Source of the DNA: Tatumella saanichensis
GTDB taxonomy: Bacteria > Pseudomonadota > Gammaproteobacteria > Enterobacterales > Enterobacteriaceae
Length of the DNA stretch: 64,000 bases
NCBI RefSeq assembly: GCF_000439375.1
Contig: NZ_ATMI01000031.1
Span: 1-64,000, forward strand
Direction: 5' to 3'
Of this stretch, positions 1-9,494 are shown piece by piece; the first letter of the stretch is position 1; the number at the start of each line of letters is the position of its first letter. The translations under genes were made by a program, and so were the position numbers. The notes under the pieces are model-generated. The model had not been told where the DNA came from. It saw nothing but the letters and a program-made list of their open reading frames with translations, and made no database searches.

Positions 1-474
1 ATATACTCTACACACAACATCAGCATAAAGACCCGAAACCGATCACAGTTGCAGTTATTTAGTCGAACAAAGAAAACCAATTAAGATTTTTTCACTAACA
101 AGGTCACTTGTCGTGACCCACTGTTAGTCTCTCAATCAAAACAACCACTCACTTTTAAACATTCCGCCCTACCGAGAAATCCCCCGTACCAGTACGCTAG
201 GCACAAAGCCGGATTGACTGAACAAAAGATTATTACTGCCTTGGACTCTGTTGAAGTTGGTTGAGAGGCTAAAGATAACAGGCGTAGTAAAGTCGCTGAT
301 CCACTGAATATCACCTCTCTGGAGGATACCCCTGGCCCCCTTATACAGCGGTTTTCAGCCCCTGATTCAGAAGCGCCCTACCCACAAGGACGTGGTTGAA
401 AATTACTTGTCTGTAAACCGCGAGTATCCTTCCAATCTTCTCTCTAAGGTATGAACGACACTCTAGGAGGAACG
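1..474. other. intergenic, no supported gene
   Basis: No reading frame here has a plausible ribosome binding site or recognisable family. The only open frame, on the - strand (132-314), gives a Cys/Ser-rich peptide that looks random. The region contains the upstream sequence of the DUF1203 gene. Confidence 0.5.
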
Positions 475-945
475 ATGAACTATAAAATCTCCGGCATGAA
501 TGCGGGCCAATTTATCCATCTGTTTGGGCAAAGCGATAGCTATTTGCAAAGATATGGGGCGATCAGACACTCTGTTGAAGACTATCCCAGTTGCCCTGAT
601 AGGATCTCATTGCGGGATATTCCCGCAGGGGAAAACGCCATCCTGATCAATCACCTCTATCAACCAGCAGATACTCCCTATCGTGGTTCGCATGCCATTT
701 ATATTTGGGAAGGCTGTACCGAACAAGGGGTGTACTTCAACGAAGTGCCTGAAGTGATGCAAAACAGGCTGCTCTCCTTGCGTGCCTTTGATGACAACCA
801 TTTTTTGAGGAGGGCAGACGTCTGCCAAGGCCACTGTTGCGAAGCTGTTATAGAGGATATGTTTGCCGACCCACAAGTCAGTTATATCCACATACATAAT
901 GCCAAACAGGGCTGCTACGCCTGTTTAGCTGAACGTGACCAATGA
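475..945 (+). CDS. DUF1203 family protein
   Basis: A 156-residue soluble protein resembling the DUF1203 family, whose function is unknown. The internal block IPAGENAILINHLYQP and the C-terminal CYACLAERD tail are the features I recognise. The start at 475 was preferred over an in-frame ATG at 451 because AGGAGG (465-470) lies just upstream of it and begins the protein at MNYKISGMN. No signal peptide or membrane segment is visible. The gene stands alone, with non-coding DNA on both sides. The family assignment is from memory of the sequence pattern. Confidence 0.75.
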   Translation: MNYKISGMNAGQFIHLFGQSDSYLQRYGAIRHSVEDYPSCPDRISLRDIPAGENAILINHLYQPADTPYRGSHAIYIWEGCTEQGVYFNEVPEVMQNRLLSLRAFDDNHFLRRADVCQGHCCEAVIEDMFADPQVSYIHIHNAKQGCYACLAERDQ

Positions 946-1122
946 CTTCCACAATAACAGGTTACCGTAACGTCTAACGTAGCCATAATGCTGACCGCGT
1001 ATGAGAAATGATCTAATCATAAAGTGATTTTAACGCAGTCGCCGCTCTTTATCGGCTCGTGATATGTTGATAACTGTCCCGTAACGTCATCCCCTATTTT
1101 GTCGATAAGTGAGATTGGTCAA

Positions 1123-1626
1123 ATGATAGTAGAAACCGCACGATTACGGCTCGAACCCTATGATGACACCCATTATCAGGGCTTAAGAGTCATGGACAGC
1201 GATGCCGAGGTCATGCGTTATATTAACCATGGGATCGCGAAAACCCCTGAGCAAACCTGGGAAACCCTTCGGCGGGTACAGCAACGCTGGCAACAGTATG
1301 GCTATTCGTGGTGGGCGATTAAAGAGCAAGTCTCCGGCGAGATTGTTGGTGCGGCCTGTCTGCAGCATCTGGGCAATAATGACAATGCCCCATTGGAACT
1401 GGGTTGGCGGCTGCTTCCAAACCATACCGGTAAAGGCTATGCCACCGAAGCGGCTCGCGCCATTATTGATTTTGCCGTCAAACAGAAGGGAACCGACTAT
1501 CTGGTGGCGGTCGCCGACCCCGAAAATATTCCCTCACAACGCGTGATGCAACGCTTAGGTATGACCTACAAGGGTATTGAACCCCATTACGATATATCCT
1601 GTGTTGTTTATGAGCTAAATCTTTAG
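1123..1626 (+). CDS. GNAT-family N-acetyltransferase (RimJ/RimL type)
   Basis: A 167-residue acetyltransferase that would transfer acetyl from acetyl-CoA to an amine, perhaps an N-terminal amino group or a small molecule. The N-terminus (ETARLRLEPYDDTHY) and the central ELGWRLLPNHTGKGYATEAARA block are typical of the RimJ/RimL branch; the Gly-rich GKGYA loop binds the CoA pyrophosphate. The C-terminal NIPSQRVMQRLGM block also fits. An upstream in-frame TTG (1099) is open, but ATG 1123 puts the family N-terminus at the right place. The substrate cannot be told. Confidence 0.8.
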   Translation: MIVETARLRLEPYDDTHYQGLRVMDSDAEVMRYINHGIAKTPEQTWETLRRVQQRWQQYGYSWWAIKEQVSGEIVGAACLQHLGNNDNAPLELGWRLLPNHTGKGYATEAARAIIDFAVKQKGTDYLVAVADPENIPSQRVMQRLGMTYKGIEPHYDISCVVYELNL

Positions 1627-1764
1627 CCGTGGGTGGCAGCCTCTTACATCCCCCTTAATTCTGCTTGGTCGCGGCAATAATCATTGCCGCAGGAGATAAA
1701 GGTTGCTATCGGCTTAACGTTAATCCATCGGATGATATTTCCATCAAAGGGTAAAGGTCGCTGT

Positions 1765-2505
1765 ATGAATCGTTATGAAGGTAAACGTATCTTAATTACT
1801 GGCGGATCCAGCGGTATCGGACTGGCGGGTGCACGACGTATTGTCGCTGAAGGGGGTAACGTCGCGATCACTGGCTTGAATGACCAAAGATTGGATCAAG
1901 CGCGAGCTACGCTGCCGGACAACTCATTGATATTAAAGAGCGATACCGCAAGCGAAGCCGATATCGACAAGCTGCGCAAAGCAGTAGAAGATTGGGGTAC
2001 CCTTGATGGACTATGGCTGAACGCCGGTATCGCTGAGGTGGATGCCCTTGAATCTATAACGGCAGAATCCTTCAACCGGTTGATGAATACTAACGTTCGC
2101 GGTCCGATGCTACAGTTAGCCGCCCTCTCCGCTTCGCTTAATCCAGGGGCCTCAGTACTGGTGACTTCGTCCTCCTCGGTGTATGAAGGTGCTGCCATGA
2201 CCAGCCTGTATGCTGCCACCAAAGGGGCAGTTATTGCGATGGTGAAGAGTTGGTCCTCTGCTCTCGCCGTGCGCGGTATTAGAGCCAATACGCTGGTGCC
2301 CGGTCCGATTGAGACCAATTTCCGCGATTTTATGCCAGAAAATTCCCGCCAGCAGTTCGAGGAATTTGTGGTCAATCAAGTCCCCTTGCGACGAGTCGGT
2401 ACCGCTGAGGAAGCCGCCGCCGTAGCGTTGTTTCTGCTTTCCGATGAGGCGTCATACGTCACCGGCAGCCAGTACGCGGTCGATGGCGGCTTGGTACATT
2501 ACTGA
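1765..2505 (+). CDS. SDR-family oxidoreductase
   Basis: A 246-residue classical short-chain dehydrogenase/reductase using NAD(P)(H). The nucleotide-binding glycine motif TGGSSGIG is near residues 11-18, NAG follows, and the catalytic Ser and the YAATK (YxxxK) pair are intact. The C-terminal YVTGSQYAVDGG is the usual SDR ending. The start at 1765 gives MNRYEGKRILITGG; the frame remains open upstream to 1684, but that stretch has no family match. It is a single gene on the + strand, with no neighbour indicating the substrate. Confidence 0.85.
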   Translation: MNRYEGKRILITGGSSGIGLAGARRIVAEGGNVAITGLNDQRLDQARATLPDNSLILKSDTASEADIDKLRKAVEDWGTLDGLWLNAGIAEVDALESITAESFNRLMNTNVRGPMLQLAALSASLNPGASVLVTSSSSVYEGAAMTSLYAATKGAVIAMVKSWSSALAVRGIRANTLVPGPIETNFRDFMPENSRQQFEEFVVNQVPLRRVGTAEEAAAVALFLLSDEASYVTGSQYAVDGGLVHY

Positions 2506-2648
2506 ATAGAGACTCCCTCGGGAACCTAATATTGAGCACTGGCGTGCGCAGCAGGGGCAAGTCCGTTGATGCTCACGCCAAGTTTTACTCTCTCGACGCA
2601 TAAGGACTCAATGTCCTGCTAACAACACTCGCAATTGCCCTTTTATTC

Positions 2649-2663
2649 TCACCAGCTCGGTGC
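2649..2663 (+). promoter_or_regulatory. candidate NtrC binding site
   Basis: TCACCAGCTCGGTGC matches the dyad consensus GCACCA-N3-TGGTGC at 10 of the 12 defined bases. It lies about 107 bp upstream of a -24/-12 promoter match, the usual distance for an NtrC enhancer. Confidence 0.5.
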
Positions 2664-2769
2664 ACTCGCTGCCTTATCTGAATACTTCCGCTAGTAAATA
2701 GTTACTGTTTTTATTTTTAACTTATTGATTTATCTATTTTTAAATTAGAACCCCTCACCTTTTAAGGTC

Positions 2770-2785
2770 TGGTATGGCATTTGCT
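2770..2785 (+). promoter_or_regulatory. candidate sigma-54 (-24/-12) promoter
   Basis: TGGTATGGCATTTGCT has the invariant GG-N10-GC spacing and the TTGCT -12 box of RpoN promoters. The predicted start point near 2796 leaves about a 40-nt leader before the amidase ATG at 2836. Confidence 0.6.
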
Positions 2786-2835
2786 TATCTGTATTATCAC
2801 TGTCAATCAACAGGTTAGCTATTTTGGAGAGAAGC

Positions 2836-4014
2836 ATGCGGGATGCATCACGCGCATTTATGCCCTACCCGTTTAAACAGGTTGAACATGCCCCACATGG
2901 GCCGTTGAGCGGTTTAACCTTTGCGGTTAAAGATCTCTTCGATGTTGCCGGATATCCGACTGGTGGGGGAAATCCTCATATTCTGGCCCTTTCAGGGATT
3001 AAGACACATAATGCCCCTGCCGTTCAGCAATTGTTGGATGCCGGTGCCCGCTTTGTTGGTAAAACACATACCAACGAGCTGGCATTTTCGATGAGTGGTC
3101 AGAATATTCATTACGGAACTCCCCGTAATGGGGCGGCTCCGGACCGACTCCCTGGGGGATCGTCCTCCGGTTCAGCCTCAGCAGTCTCTAACGGTTTGTG
3201 TGATATCGCTCTAGGGACCGATACGGGAGGCTCAGTCCGAACTCCGGCCAGTTATTGCGGCTTGTATGGCCTCCGCCCCACCCATGCTCGTATCAGCTTA
3301 CAGGATTGCCAGCCACTGGCCCCCTCTATGGACACCTGTGGCTTCTTTGCCTCGAATGTGCAGCACTTTACCGCAGTAGCGGCATGCTTGTTAGGGGAAG
3401 ACTCCGTGGCAACCACAGCGATACAATTGGTCTCAGACTCCCAGCACTTCAGCCGTTTACCGATGCATAGCCAACAGGCACTCGCCCCAATCGTCGAGGA
3501 TATTCGCCATTTATGGGGTGAAATAGCGCCACTACAGGGGCTGAACGTTTGGTCTGAACCCCTCTTTGACGCGTTTCGTGTTATCCAGGGCTATGAAGCC
3601 TGGCAGGCTCAAGGGACCATCATTGACCGTTATGGGTTGTCGCTGGGGCCTGATGTCGCCGACCGCTTTGAATATGGACGTCAGGTTACCGAGAGTGACT
3701 ACCAACAAGCGGTTGCCCAGCGTCAAATCTTCACCGCATGGTGGGAACAGCAACTGGCCGGACGTATCTTGCTCCTACCTACCGTTCCCGATACCGCGCC
3801 ATTACTGACTGCCAGTCAGCAGGAAATTGAAGCGACTCGCCGGCTGTCACAGGATTTATTAATTCTGTCAGTGATGACCGGCACCCCCCAGGTTACGGTA
3901 CCCATGGCTGATATTGACGGCAGTCCGCTCGGTATTTCATTTCTTGGTCCACGCGGCAGTGACCGACTATTAATTGAGATGGCATTACGTCTTTCTTCAG
4001 GAGATAACACATGA
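2836..4014 (+). CDS. amidase-signature family amidohydrolase
   Basis: A 392-residue amidase-signature enzyme that hydrolyses a C-N amide bond. The Ser-cisSer-Lys triad is visible: Lys in FAVKD (residue 32), the GGSSSGS stretch (about 107-113), and the nucleophile in GTDTGGSVR (about Ser133). At roughly 390 residues it is shorter than GatA, like the AtzE/AtzF-type or indole-acetamide-type amidases. ATG 2836 is preceded by GGAGAG. The stop overlaps the next gene's start by 4 bases (ATGA), so the two are translationally coupled. Context with a carbamoyl-amino-acid hydrolase and allD suggests release of ammonia from ureide- or amide-type nitrogen sources. The exact substrate is unknown. Confidence 0.85.
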   Translation: MRDASRAFMPYPFKQVEHAPHGPLSGLTFAVKDLFDVAGYPTGGGNPHILALSGIKTHNAPAVQQLLDAGARFVGKTHTNELAFSMSGQNIHYGTPRNGAAPDRLPGGSSSGSASAVSNGLCDIALGTDTGGSVRTPASYCGLYGLRPTHARISLQDCQPLAPSMDTCGFFASNVQHFTAVAACLLGEDSVATTAIQLVSDSQHFSRLPMHSQQALAPIVEDIRHLWGEIAPLQGLNVWSEPLFDAFRVIQGYEAWQAQGTIIDRYGLSLGPDVADRFEYGRQVTESDYQQAVAQRQIFTAWWEQQLAGRILLLPTVPDTAPLLTASQQEIEATRRLSQDLLILSVMTGTPQVTVPMADIDGSPLGISFLGPRGSDRLLIEMALRLSSGDNT

Positions 4015-5282
4015 CTACCGAAGTATTGGTTAATTCTGTATCCAACCTCAGTACATTACGGATCAATGGCGACCGATTATGGGAGTCGTTAATGCAACTG
4101 GCGGAGATTGGCGCCACAGCAAAGGGCGGATGCTGCCGGTTAGCCTTAACCGACCTTGATCGTATCGGTAGGGATCGCGTCATCGGATGGGCAAAAGAGG
4201 CCGGATTAACCGTTACCGTGGATAAAATTGGTAATGTTTTTATGCGTAGAGAGGGACGTAACCCTTCCCTGCCCCCCATCATGTCAGGTAGCCATATTGA
4301 TACACAGCCAACTGGCGGTAAATATGATGGAAATTATGGTGTTCTGGCCGCACTGGAAGTGATCCGCACCCTGAATGACCAAGATATTGTGACGGAAGCG
4401 CCCCTCGAAGTCGTTTTCTGGACTAACGAAGAGGGTTCTCGGTTTGTCCCTGTGATGATGGGGTCGGGAGTCTTTGCCGGAGTATTTCCTCTCGAGGATA
4501 TTTATGCGGTCTGTGACAGTGAAGGGAAAAGTGTTGGCAGTGAATTAGAGAAGATCGGCTATATCGGCACACAAACACCGGGAGACCATCCGGTAGGTGC
4601 CTATTTCGAAGCCCATATTGAACAAGGGCCACTGCTCGAGGATGAAGAAAAAGTGATTGGTGTGGTACAGGGCGTACTGGGTATTCGCTGGTATGACTGT
4701 AAGGTGATCGGTCAAGAATCCCATGCCGGACCAACACCGATGTCACTGCGTAAAGATGCGTTGCAGGTCGCAACACAGATTATGCAGCAAGTCATCACCA
4801 TTGCCGGACAGACTCCTGAAGGCCGTGGTACCGTCGGAAGCGTACAAGTCTATCCTAACAGCCGCAATGTGGTACCGGGAGAAGTGACCTTTTCTATTGA
4901 TATGCGCAATACCAGTGATGCACTGGTCACGGAAATGGATTCCGCCCTGAGGCGTTACATTGCCAACGTCAGTCAGCAAACTGGATTAGCGATTGAATTG
5001 ACCGAAGTCAGTCATTATCCGGCAGCCCCCTTTGATAGTGACTGCCAGGCTGCAATTTCGAAGGCGGCTACAGCGCTCAACTATCCCCAACGAAACATTG
5101 TGTCCGGCGCCGGGCATGATGCGGTTTATATGAGCTATCGGGTACCCACCGGGATGATTTTTATCCCCTGTAAGGACGGGATCAGTCATAACGAAGCTGA
5201 GTACGCCGCCCCGGAACATGTGACCGCGGGTGCTAACGTATTATTACAGGTCATGTTGCAATACGCTGGGGTCAGCGCGTAA
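4011..5282 (+). CDS. M20-family Zn hydrolase (N-carbamoyl-L-amino-acid hydrolase / allantoate amidohydrolase type)
   Basis: A 423-residue binuclear metallohydrolase of the HyuC/AllC group. Metal and catalytic residues are in the expected places: His in SGSHIDTQPTGG, Asp in GKYDGNYG, the Glu pair in NEEGSRF, His in EAHIEQGP, and a late His in ISHNEAEYA. The lid domain (about residues 220-330, GVQGV..GVLGIRWYDCKV to MRNTSDA) fits the family. It would split a carbamoyl group from an N-carbamoyl amino acid, or act on allantoate. It is coupled to the amidase upstream, and allD lies 160 bp away on the other strand, which favours a ureide pathway. HyuC versus AllC cannot be decided here. Confidence 0.88.
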   Translation: MTTEVLVNSVSNLSTLRINGDRLWESLMQLAEIGATAKGGCCRLALTDLDRIGRDRVIGWAKEAGLTVTVDKIGNVFMRREGRNPSLPPIMSGSHIDTQPTGGKYDGNYGVLAALEVIRTLNDQDIVTEAPLEVVFWTNEEGSRFVPVMMGSGVFAGVFPLEDIYAVCDSEGKSVGSELEKIGYIGTQTPGDHPVGAYFEAHIEQGPLLEDEEKVIGVVQGVLGIRWYDCKVIGQESHAGPTPMSLRKDALQVATQIMQQVITIAGQTPEGRGTVGSVQVYPNSRNVVPGEVTFSIDMRNTSDALVTEMDSALRRYIANVSQQTGLAIELTEVSHYPAAPFDSDCQAAISKAATALNYPQRNIVSGAGHDAVYMSYRVPTGMIFIPCKDGISHNEAEYAAPEHVTAGANVLLQVMLQYAGVSA

Positions 5283-5293
5283 TCCCTAGCAGC

Positions 5294-5330
5294 TTCAGTA
5301 TCGCCGACAAACTCTGCCGGCGATACTGAA
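5294..5330. terminator. hairpin between convergent operons
   Basis: Thirteen-base perfect arms, TTCAGTATCGCCG and CGGCGATACTGAA, separated by 11 bases, sit between two convergent genes. Neither side has a clear run of T, so this is a likely bidirectional or factor-assisted terminator rather than a classical one. Confidence 0.6.
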
Positions 5331-5442
5331 ATTCAGTCACCTTTTCCCGACGGTCAGCGTCAGGGGTGTCAAGGGGTTAGCGGTCTGTCCGTGCACTTAT
5401 TGCAGTGTTCAAGCAGGTGCTCTCCCTACCCCAGTTAGGCCC

Positions 5443-6497
5443 TCATCGCCCGTTGAACGGATCGCCCGTTTCATAGCGGTCAGTATGTAATCTATCGCTG
5501 TTCAAATACTCCCAGACATCTTGATTAACTGCTACGCCTTGAAGGGCAGCCTGTTTCTCTCGCACGACACAATCCTCTCCGGGATAAAGTACACGCTCTA
5601 CGCCTTGTGCCGGCTTGCTGGCATTCAACTCTGCCATCGAGCGGGAGACATTGGCACGAAACACCTGACTATCCGTAAAGGCGGCCGGGTCAAAGACCAG
5701 ATGTAACTGCCCGAGGTTACGCCCTTCAGACATATTCTGGTACATGGAGGAGACATGCTTACCAAACGGCAGTCCCAGAAGCATACCCGCTAGCACATCG
5801 ACCATCATCATTAACCCATAACCTTTTGGCCCGGAAATTGGGTTAAGTCCGGCGACTGCCGCGGGATCAGTGGTGGGACGGCCGCCACGATCCACCGCCC
5901 AGTTATCAGGAATGGGCTGATGGCGTAACCGCGCATCAAGGATTTTCCCCCATGCCTGAACACTGGTTGCCATATCCAGCATCATGTAGTCATCACCTTC
6001 CCCAGGTGCCGCAAAGGCGATCGGGTTAGTACCATAGTAGGGTTCAGCTCCACCATAGGGAACAACCATAGGATCTGACTGGCAGAGTGATAACGCCACC
6101 ATCCCTGCTCTAGCAGCTTGTTCAACGAAGAATGACAGCGCACCACTGTGGCTGATCCGGCGGATACCGACAGCCATATCCCTTGTTGCTGAGCAATTTC
6201 AATCCCCCGTGTCATTGCCTGCTTAGCGACAAAATGGCCGACCCCGTTATCACCGTCAAAGGTAATGACTGAGGGCAATTCATGGGTAATGGTAAATTCT
6301 GGGCGGGTATTAATCCCCCCTTTACACAGTCGCTCCACATAGTACTCTGTGCGTAGTGAACCATGGGAATGCACGCCCCGCTTATCAGCATGGACCAGTG
6401 ATTCTGCCACCGCGCCGGCATGGGGGGCAGTCAGCCCAGCACGTTGAAGTTTGTCGCTGATTACTGTCAGTAATTGTTGCTGATCGACCCTAATCAT
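5443..6497 (-). pseudogene. allD: ureidoglycolate dehydrogenase-like gene with a frameshift
   Basis: Two overlapping - strand frames make one AllD-type (Ldh2/malate dehydrogenase-like family) protein. The first (from ATG 6497) reads MIRVDQQQLL.. through HADKRGVHSHGSLRTEYY to GIEIAQQQG. The second continues with AVGIRRISHSGALSFF, LCQSDPMVVPYGGAEPYYGT, GPKGYGLMMM and LPFGKHVSSMY. The break is a single missing base near 6178 (GGGATATGG). Apart from it, length and motifs match E. coli AllD, which oxidises (S)-ureidoglycolate to oxalurate with NAD+. It overlaps the amidase upstream by 8 bases. It may be a recent loss of function or an assembly error; the rest of both frames is intact. Confidence 0.85.
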
Positions 6498-7776
6498 CGT
6501 TATTCTCCCCGCTGATTAGCGGTGCTTTTAGTCGTGGTAAACGCTCCTCAAACCAGCTGGCCATGGAAATCAGTTCACTTTCTTTAAATGAATGACCAAT
6601 TAGCTGTAACCCTATCGGTAAGCGCCCTGTTGATAAACCTGCGGGTACTGTTATTGCCGGTAATCCCAGAAATGACCAGGCCGCGCAAAATGATGCATCC
6701 CCGGTGGAGAGTAGCCCTGCGGGAGCAACCGAAGGCGCAGCCAGTGATAAAATCAGATCACAATCAGCAAAATAACTCTCCCGCTGGTCGCGACATTGCT
6801 GCATAAAGGTTATGGCTGCCTGATATTCCTGCTGCGACGTTTCACGTCCTAACTGAATCAACGCCGCTGTTGCCTCTCCCGCAGGTTTACGGTCTGGACC
6901 CAGCCTCGCAGGCAGTTCCTGGCTAGCTTCAACGGCCAAAATCGTGTTAAGGGCGGCCAGCCAGTCTGCATTCTGCTCTGAACACGCTAAAGGTTTACAT
7001 TCAATGCCCTGTTCCTCCAGATCATTCACTAAATTCAACAAGAGTGACTTAAGCTCTTCATCGGCAGTTTGCCACTGCTCAGGGAAATAGAGTCCGATCT
7101 GCTGCGGTTTGATAGTCGTCAAGGGAGCAATCTCGGTTTTATGTTCGATAATCGCTTGTTGACACAGACTGGCATAATGACAATCAGATGTGATAAATCC
7201 GATATGATCTAAAGAGTGGGCCAAGGGCTGTACGCCCTCTACTGAGATCTGACCATAGGTCGGTTTGAATCCCACGACTCCGCAGTAGGCTGCAGGTCGG
7301 ATGATTGACCCTACAGTCTGGGTGCCGATGGCGATATTGACTATTCCCGCGGCGACGGCTGCCGCCGATCCACTGGACGAACCGCCCGGCGTATGCCGGA
7401 CGTTCCAAGGGTTAACCGTAGCCGCCGGGTGACGCCAGGCAAACTCAGTGGTCGCGGTTTTGCCAAAAATGGTGGCACCGGCCGCTTTCAGTTGCCGGAC
7501 AATATGCGCATCCTGCATCGGGTAGTGCCCCTCAAATTGTGGGCAGCCGTATGCAGTCGGCATATCCTCCGTTTCAACCAAATCTTTCACCGCAATAGGG
7601 ATACCAGAAAACGGTAAACCCGCCTCTGTCTGGGGATAGTACTTTGGTAAAAAAACAAAGGCTTTTAAATGCGCGTTATATTGGTGTGCCAGCCTGGTCG
7701 CCTGACAGAGCGTTCGGGCATTCTCCATACTATTTGCGCCTATCACCGCAGCTATAGGATCATTTTTGATAAACAT
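6490..7776 (-). CDS. second amidase-signature family amidohydrolase
   Basis: A 428-residue amidase-signature enzyme. Visible triad elements are Lys in IPIAVKDLV, the GGSSSGSAAAV stretch, and the nucleophile region GTQTVGSIIRPA, which has Gln and Val where the first amidase has Asp and Gly (GTDTGGSVR). This hints at a different substrate. It lies in the - strand operon between the ABC binding-protein gene (17-bp overlap) and allD (8-bp overlap), so its substrate is probably imported by that transporter. Confidence 0.85.
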   Translation of the reverse strand: MFIKNDPIAAVIGANSMENARTLCQATRLAHQYNAHLKAFVFLPKYYPQTEAGLPFSGIPIAVKDLVETEDMPTAYGCPQFEGHYPMQDAHIVRQLKAAGATIFGKTATTEFAWRHPAATVNPWNVRHTPGGSSSGSAAAVAAGIVNIAIGTQTVGSIIRPAAYCGVVGFKPTYGQISVEGVQPLAHSLDHIGFITSDCHYASLCQQAIIEHKTEIAPLTTIKPQQIGLYFPEQWQTADEELKSLLLNLVNDLEEQGIECKPLACSEQNADWLAALNTILAVEASQELPARLGPDRKPAGEATAALIQLGRETSQQEYQAAITFMQQCRDQRESYFADCDLILSLAAPSVAPAGLLSTGDASFCAAWSFLGLPAITVPAGLSTGRLPIGLQLIGHSFKESELISMASWFEERLPRLKAPLISGENNDD

Positions 7777-8722
7777 TGTGCACGACGTCTGTATAAGTCA
7801 CCTGTCCGGGTTTAATATTGCCAATGTATTGCTGAACATTAATGGCATTATTGAAGGCGCCTTCGGAGATAAAGGGATTGACGGCATAAATGTTATTTTG
7901 TGACAGTCGATTTACCGCATTAGTGACAACTTTAGCATCTAGGGTTGGAAACTCTTTGATAGCAACTTTGCGGGCAATGTCCGGAGAGCTATGCACCACT
8001 TTTTCTGCTTCCGCCAGACCCTCAATGAAGTTTTTCACCATGTCAGGTTTGTTTTTCAAGGTCGAGTCAAGGGTATCAATGGCTGAGAAGGCAAACTCTC
8101 CGTGATACTTGTCATTAAACGAATAGACAATTTTATAACCGCTGGCAATGCCCTGATCAGCCTGGGGTTCGTACACGGTCGCCGCCTGGGCACGGCCAAC
8201 ACCCAAAGGTGACAGTTCTGTACCCAACTGAACCGTGCTCAGGTTCACATCCTGGATACCTTTATCTTTAATCAATTGCTGTAACAGATAGGTTGTCGTG
8301 CTCGGAGGCATTGCGGTAGAAACGGTTTTCCCTTTGAGGTCCGCTTCTGAACTCAGCTTTGCGGAAGGTGGTGCAATGATCCATACCGGTACTCCGGAGA
8401 CGACCAGCCCGATATTCGTCACTGGCGCTCCTTTGATGTGGGCAAGCACTGCGGTCATTGGGTCTTGGAGCGAGAAGTCACCATGGCCGCCAATCACTGC
8501 TGCGACTGCCTGAGCACCACTCCCGGCCGTCATCAGTTTTACATCGACACCGTGCTTGGCAAAAATACCTTGGTCAATCCCTACATAGAGCGGTAAATAC
8601 TGAATTGAGTGGAAAGCTTCATAAATAACCGCAGACTGATTCGCTTGGGCCATAGAGGCAAATGCTGAGGTACCCACCAGCACAGCGGCGGCAGCCAGTT
8701 TACGCACAGATTTCATTTTCAT
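7760..8722 (-). CDS. ABC transporter periplasmic binding protein (SsuA/NMT1-like)
   Basis: A 320-residue periplasmic protein of the SsuA/TauA/ThiY (NMT1-like) type. A typical signal peptide (MKMKSVRKLAAAAVL..FASMAQA) precedes the mature part; motifs are LPLYVGIDQGIFAKHGVDV and GSGAQAVAAVIGGHGDF. ATG 8722 gives a 4-base overlap with the permease stop (ATGA); an in-frame ATG at 8731 behind AAGGTGG is an alternative. It would deliver an organic nitrogen compound to the permease/ATPase encoded upstream. The ligand is unknown, and ureide, pyrimidine, sulfonate or nitrile types are all possible in this family. Confidence 0.85.
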   Translation of the reverse strand: MKMKSVRKLAAAAVLVGTSAFASMAQANQSAVIYEAFHSIQYLPLYVGIDQGIFAKHGVDVKLMTAGSGAQAVAAVIGGHGDFSLQDPMTAVLAHIKGAPVTNIGLVVSGVPVWIIAPPSAKLSSEADLKGKTVSTAMPPSTTTYLLQQLIKDKGIQDVNLSTVQLGTELSPLGVGRAQAATVYEPQADQGIASGYKIVYSFNDKYHGEFAFSAIDTLDSTLKNKPDMVKNFIEGLAEAEKVVHSSPDIARKVAIKEFPTLDAKVVTNAVNRLSQNNIYAVNPFISEGAFNNAINVQQYIGNIKPGQVTYTDVVHNVYQK

Positions 8723-9483
8723 GCTTTCCATTTAACCACCTTTTTCTCAATATATTGAATACACCAGGTTACTAAAGAGGCCATCACTGTCAGCACAATG
8801 ACGCCAAGCCAGACGGTATTAAGATCAAACAGGGATCCCGCAACAAAAATTTCATGGCCCAAGCCATTATTAGAGGAGATATATTCCCCCACTACAGCGC
8901 CAATTAATGAAAAACCGACATTGATACGGATAATAGAAAATATCCAAGGTACCGAGGAGGGAATGATCAGCTTTCTAAAAACCTGCAGGTTAGACGCTTT
9001 GAATGAACGAAATAAATTCATTAAATCACTGTCTATTTCTCTGGCTACCGCACACGCAGAAATCATAGCCACCGCGAAAGAAGAAATCGCTGACAACCAA
9101 ATTTTTGAGGTGGTATCAGACCCAAACCAGATAATGATCATCGGTCCTAATGCAATTTTGGGAATACTATTGAGGATCACAGAAAACTGCTCTCCGACCT
9201 GGGATAACTTAGGATAGAACCACAGTCCTAGTCCGAGAATTATGCCTAGCCCACTCCCTATGATCAGCCCCATAATCGTTTCATAGAAGGTAATCCATGT
9301 ATCGTAAATCAATTGTCCTTGAGTCAGACCAAGCATTGCCGAATGGTATATGCCATAAGGGGAGCCTAATAACTGTCCATTAATCCAGTTTTGTTCGGAA
9401 GCCAGTGCCCATAAACAGACCAAAATAAAAAGAATAAAAAAGACAATGATTGTTGCTCTGCGCTTATCGGTATTCTGTGTCAT
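8719..9483 (-). CDS. ABC transporter permease (SsuC/TauC-like)
   Basis: A 254-residue inner-membrane permease. About six hydrophobic segments can be read, starting with IIVFFILFILVCLWAL. The EAA loop with GPMIIIWFGSD and the SFKASNLQVFRKLIIPSSVPWI stretch are characteristic of BPD_transp_1 permeases of taurine/sulfonate/nitrate type. It is co-transcribed with the ATPase (11-bp gap) and overlaps the binding-protein gene. Confidence 0.9.
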   Translation of the reverse strand: MTQNTDKRRATIIVFFILFILVCLWALASEQNWINGQLLGSPYGIYHSAMLGLTQGQLIYDTWITFYETIMGLIIGSGLGIILGLGLWFYPKLSQVGEQFSVILNSIPKIALGPMIIIWFGSDTTSKIWLSAISSFAVAMISACAVAREIDSDLMNLFRSFKASNLQVFRKLIIPSSVPWIFSIIRINVGFSLIGAVVGEYISSNNGLGHEIFVAGSLFDLNTVWLGVIVLTVMASLVTWCIQYIEKKVVKWKA

Positions 9484-9494
9484 TTCAGTCGATC

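Larger units (their letters stand above)
2506..2835. other. intergenic regulatory region of the amidase operon
   Basis: About 330 bp without a gene between the SDR and amidase genes. It carries an NtrC-like site near 2649 and a -24/-12 promoter match near 2770, listed separately. Confidence 0.6.
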
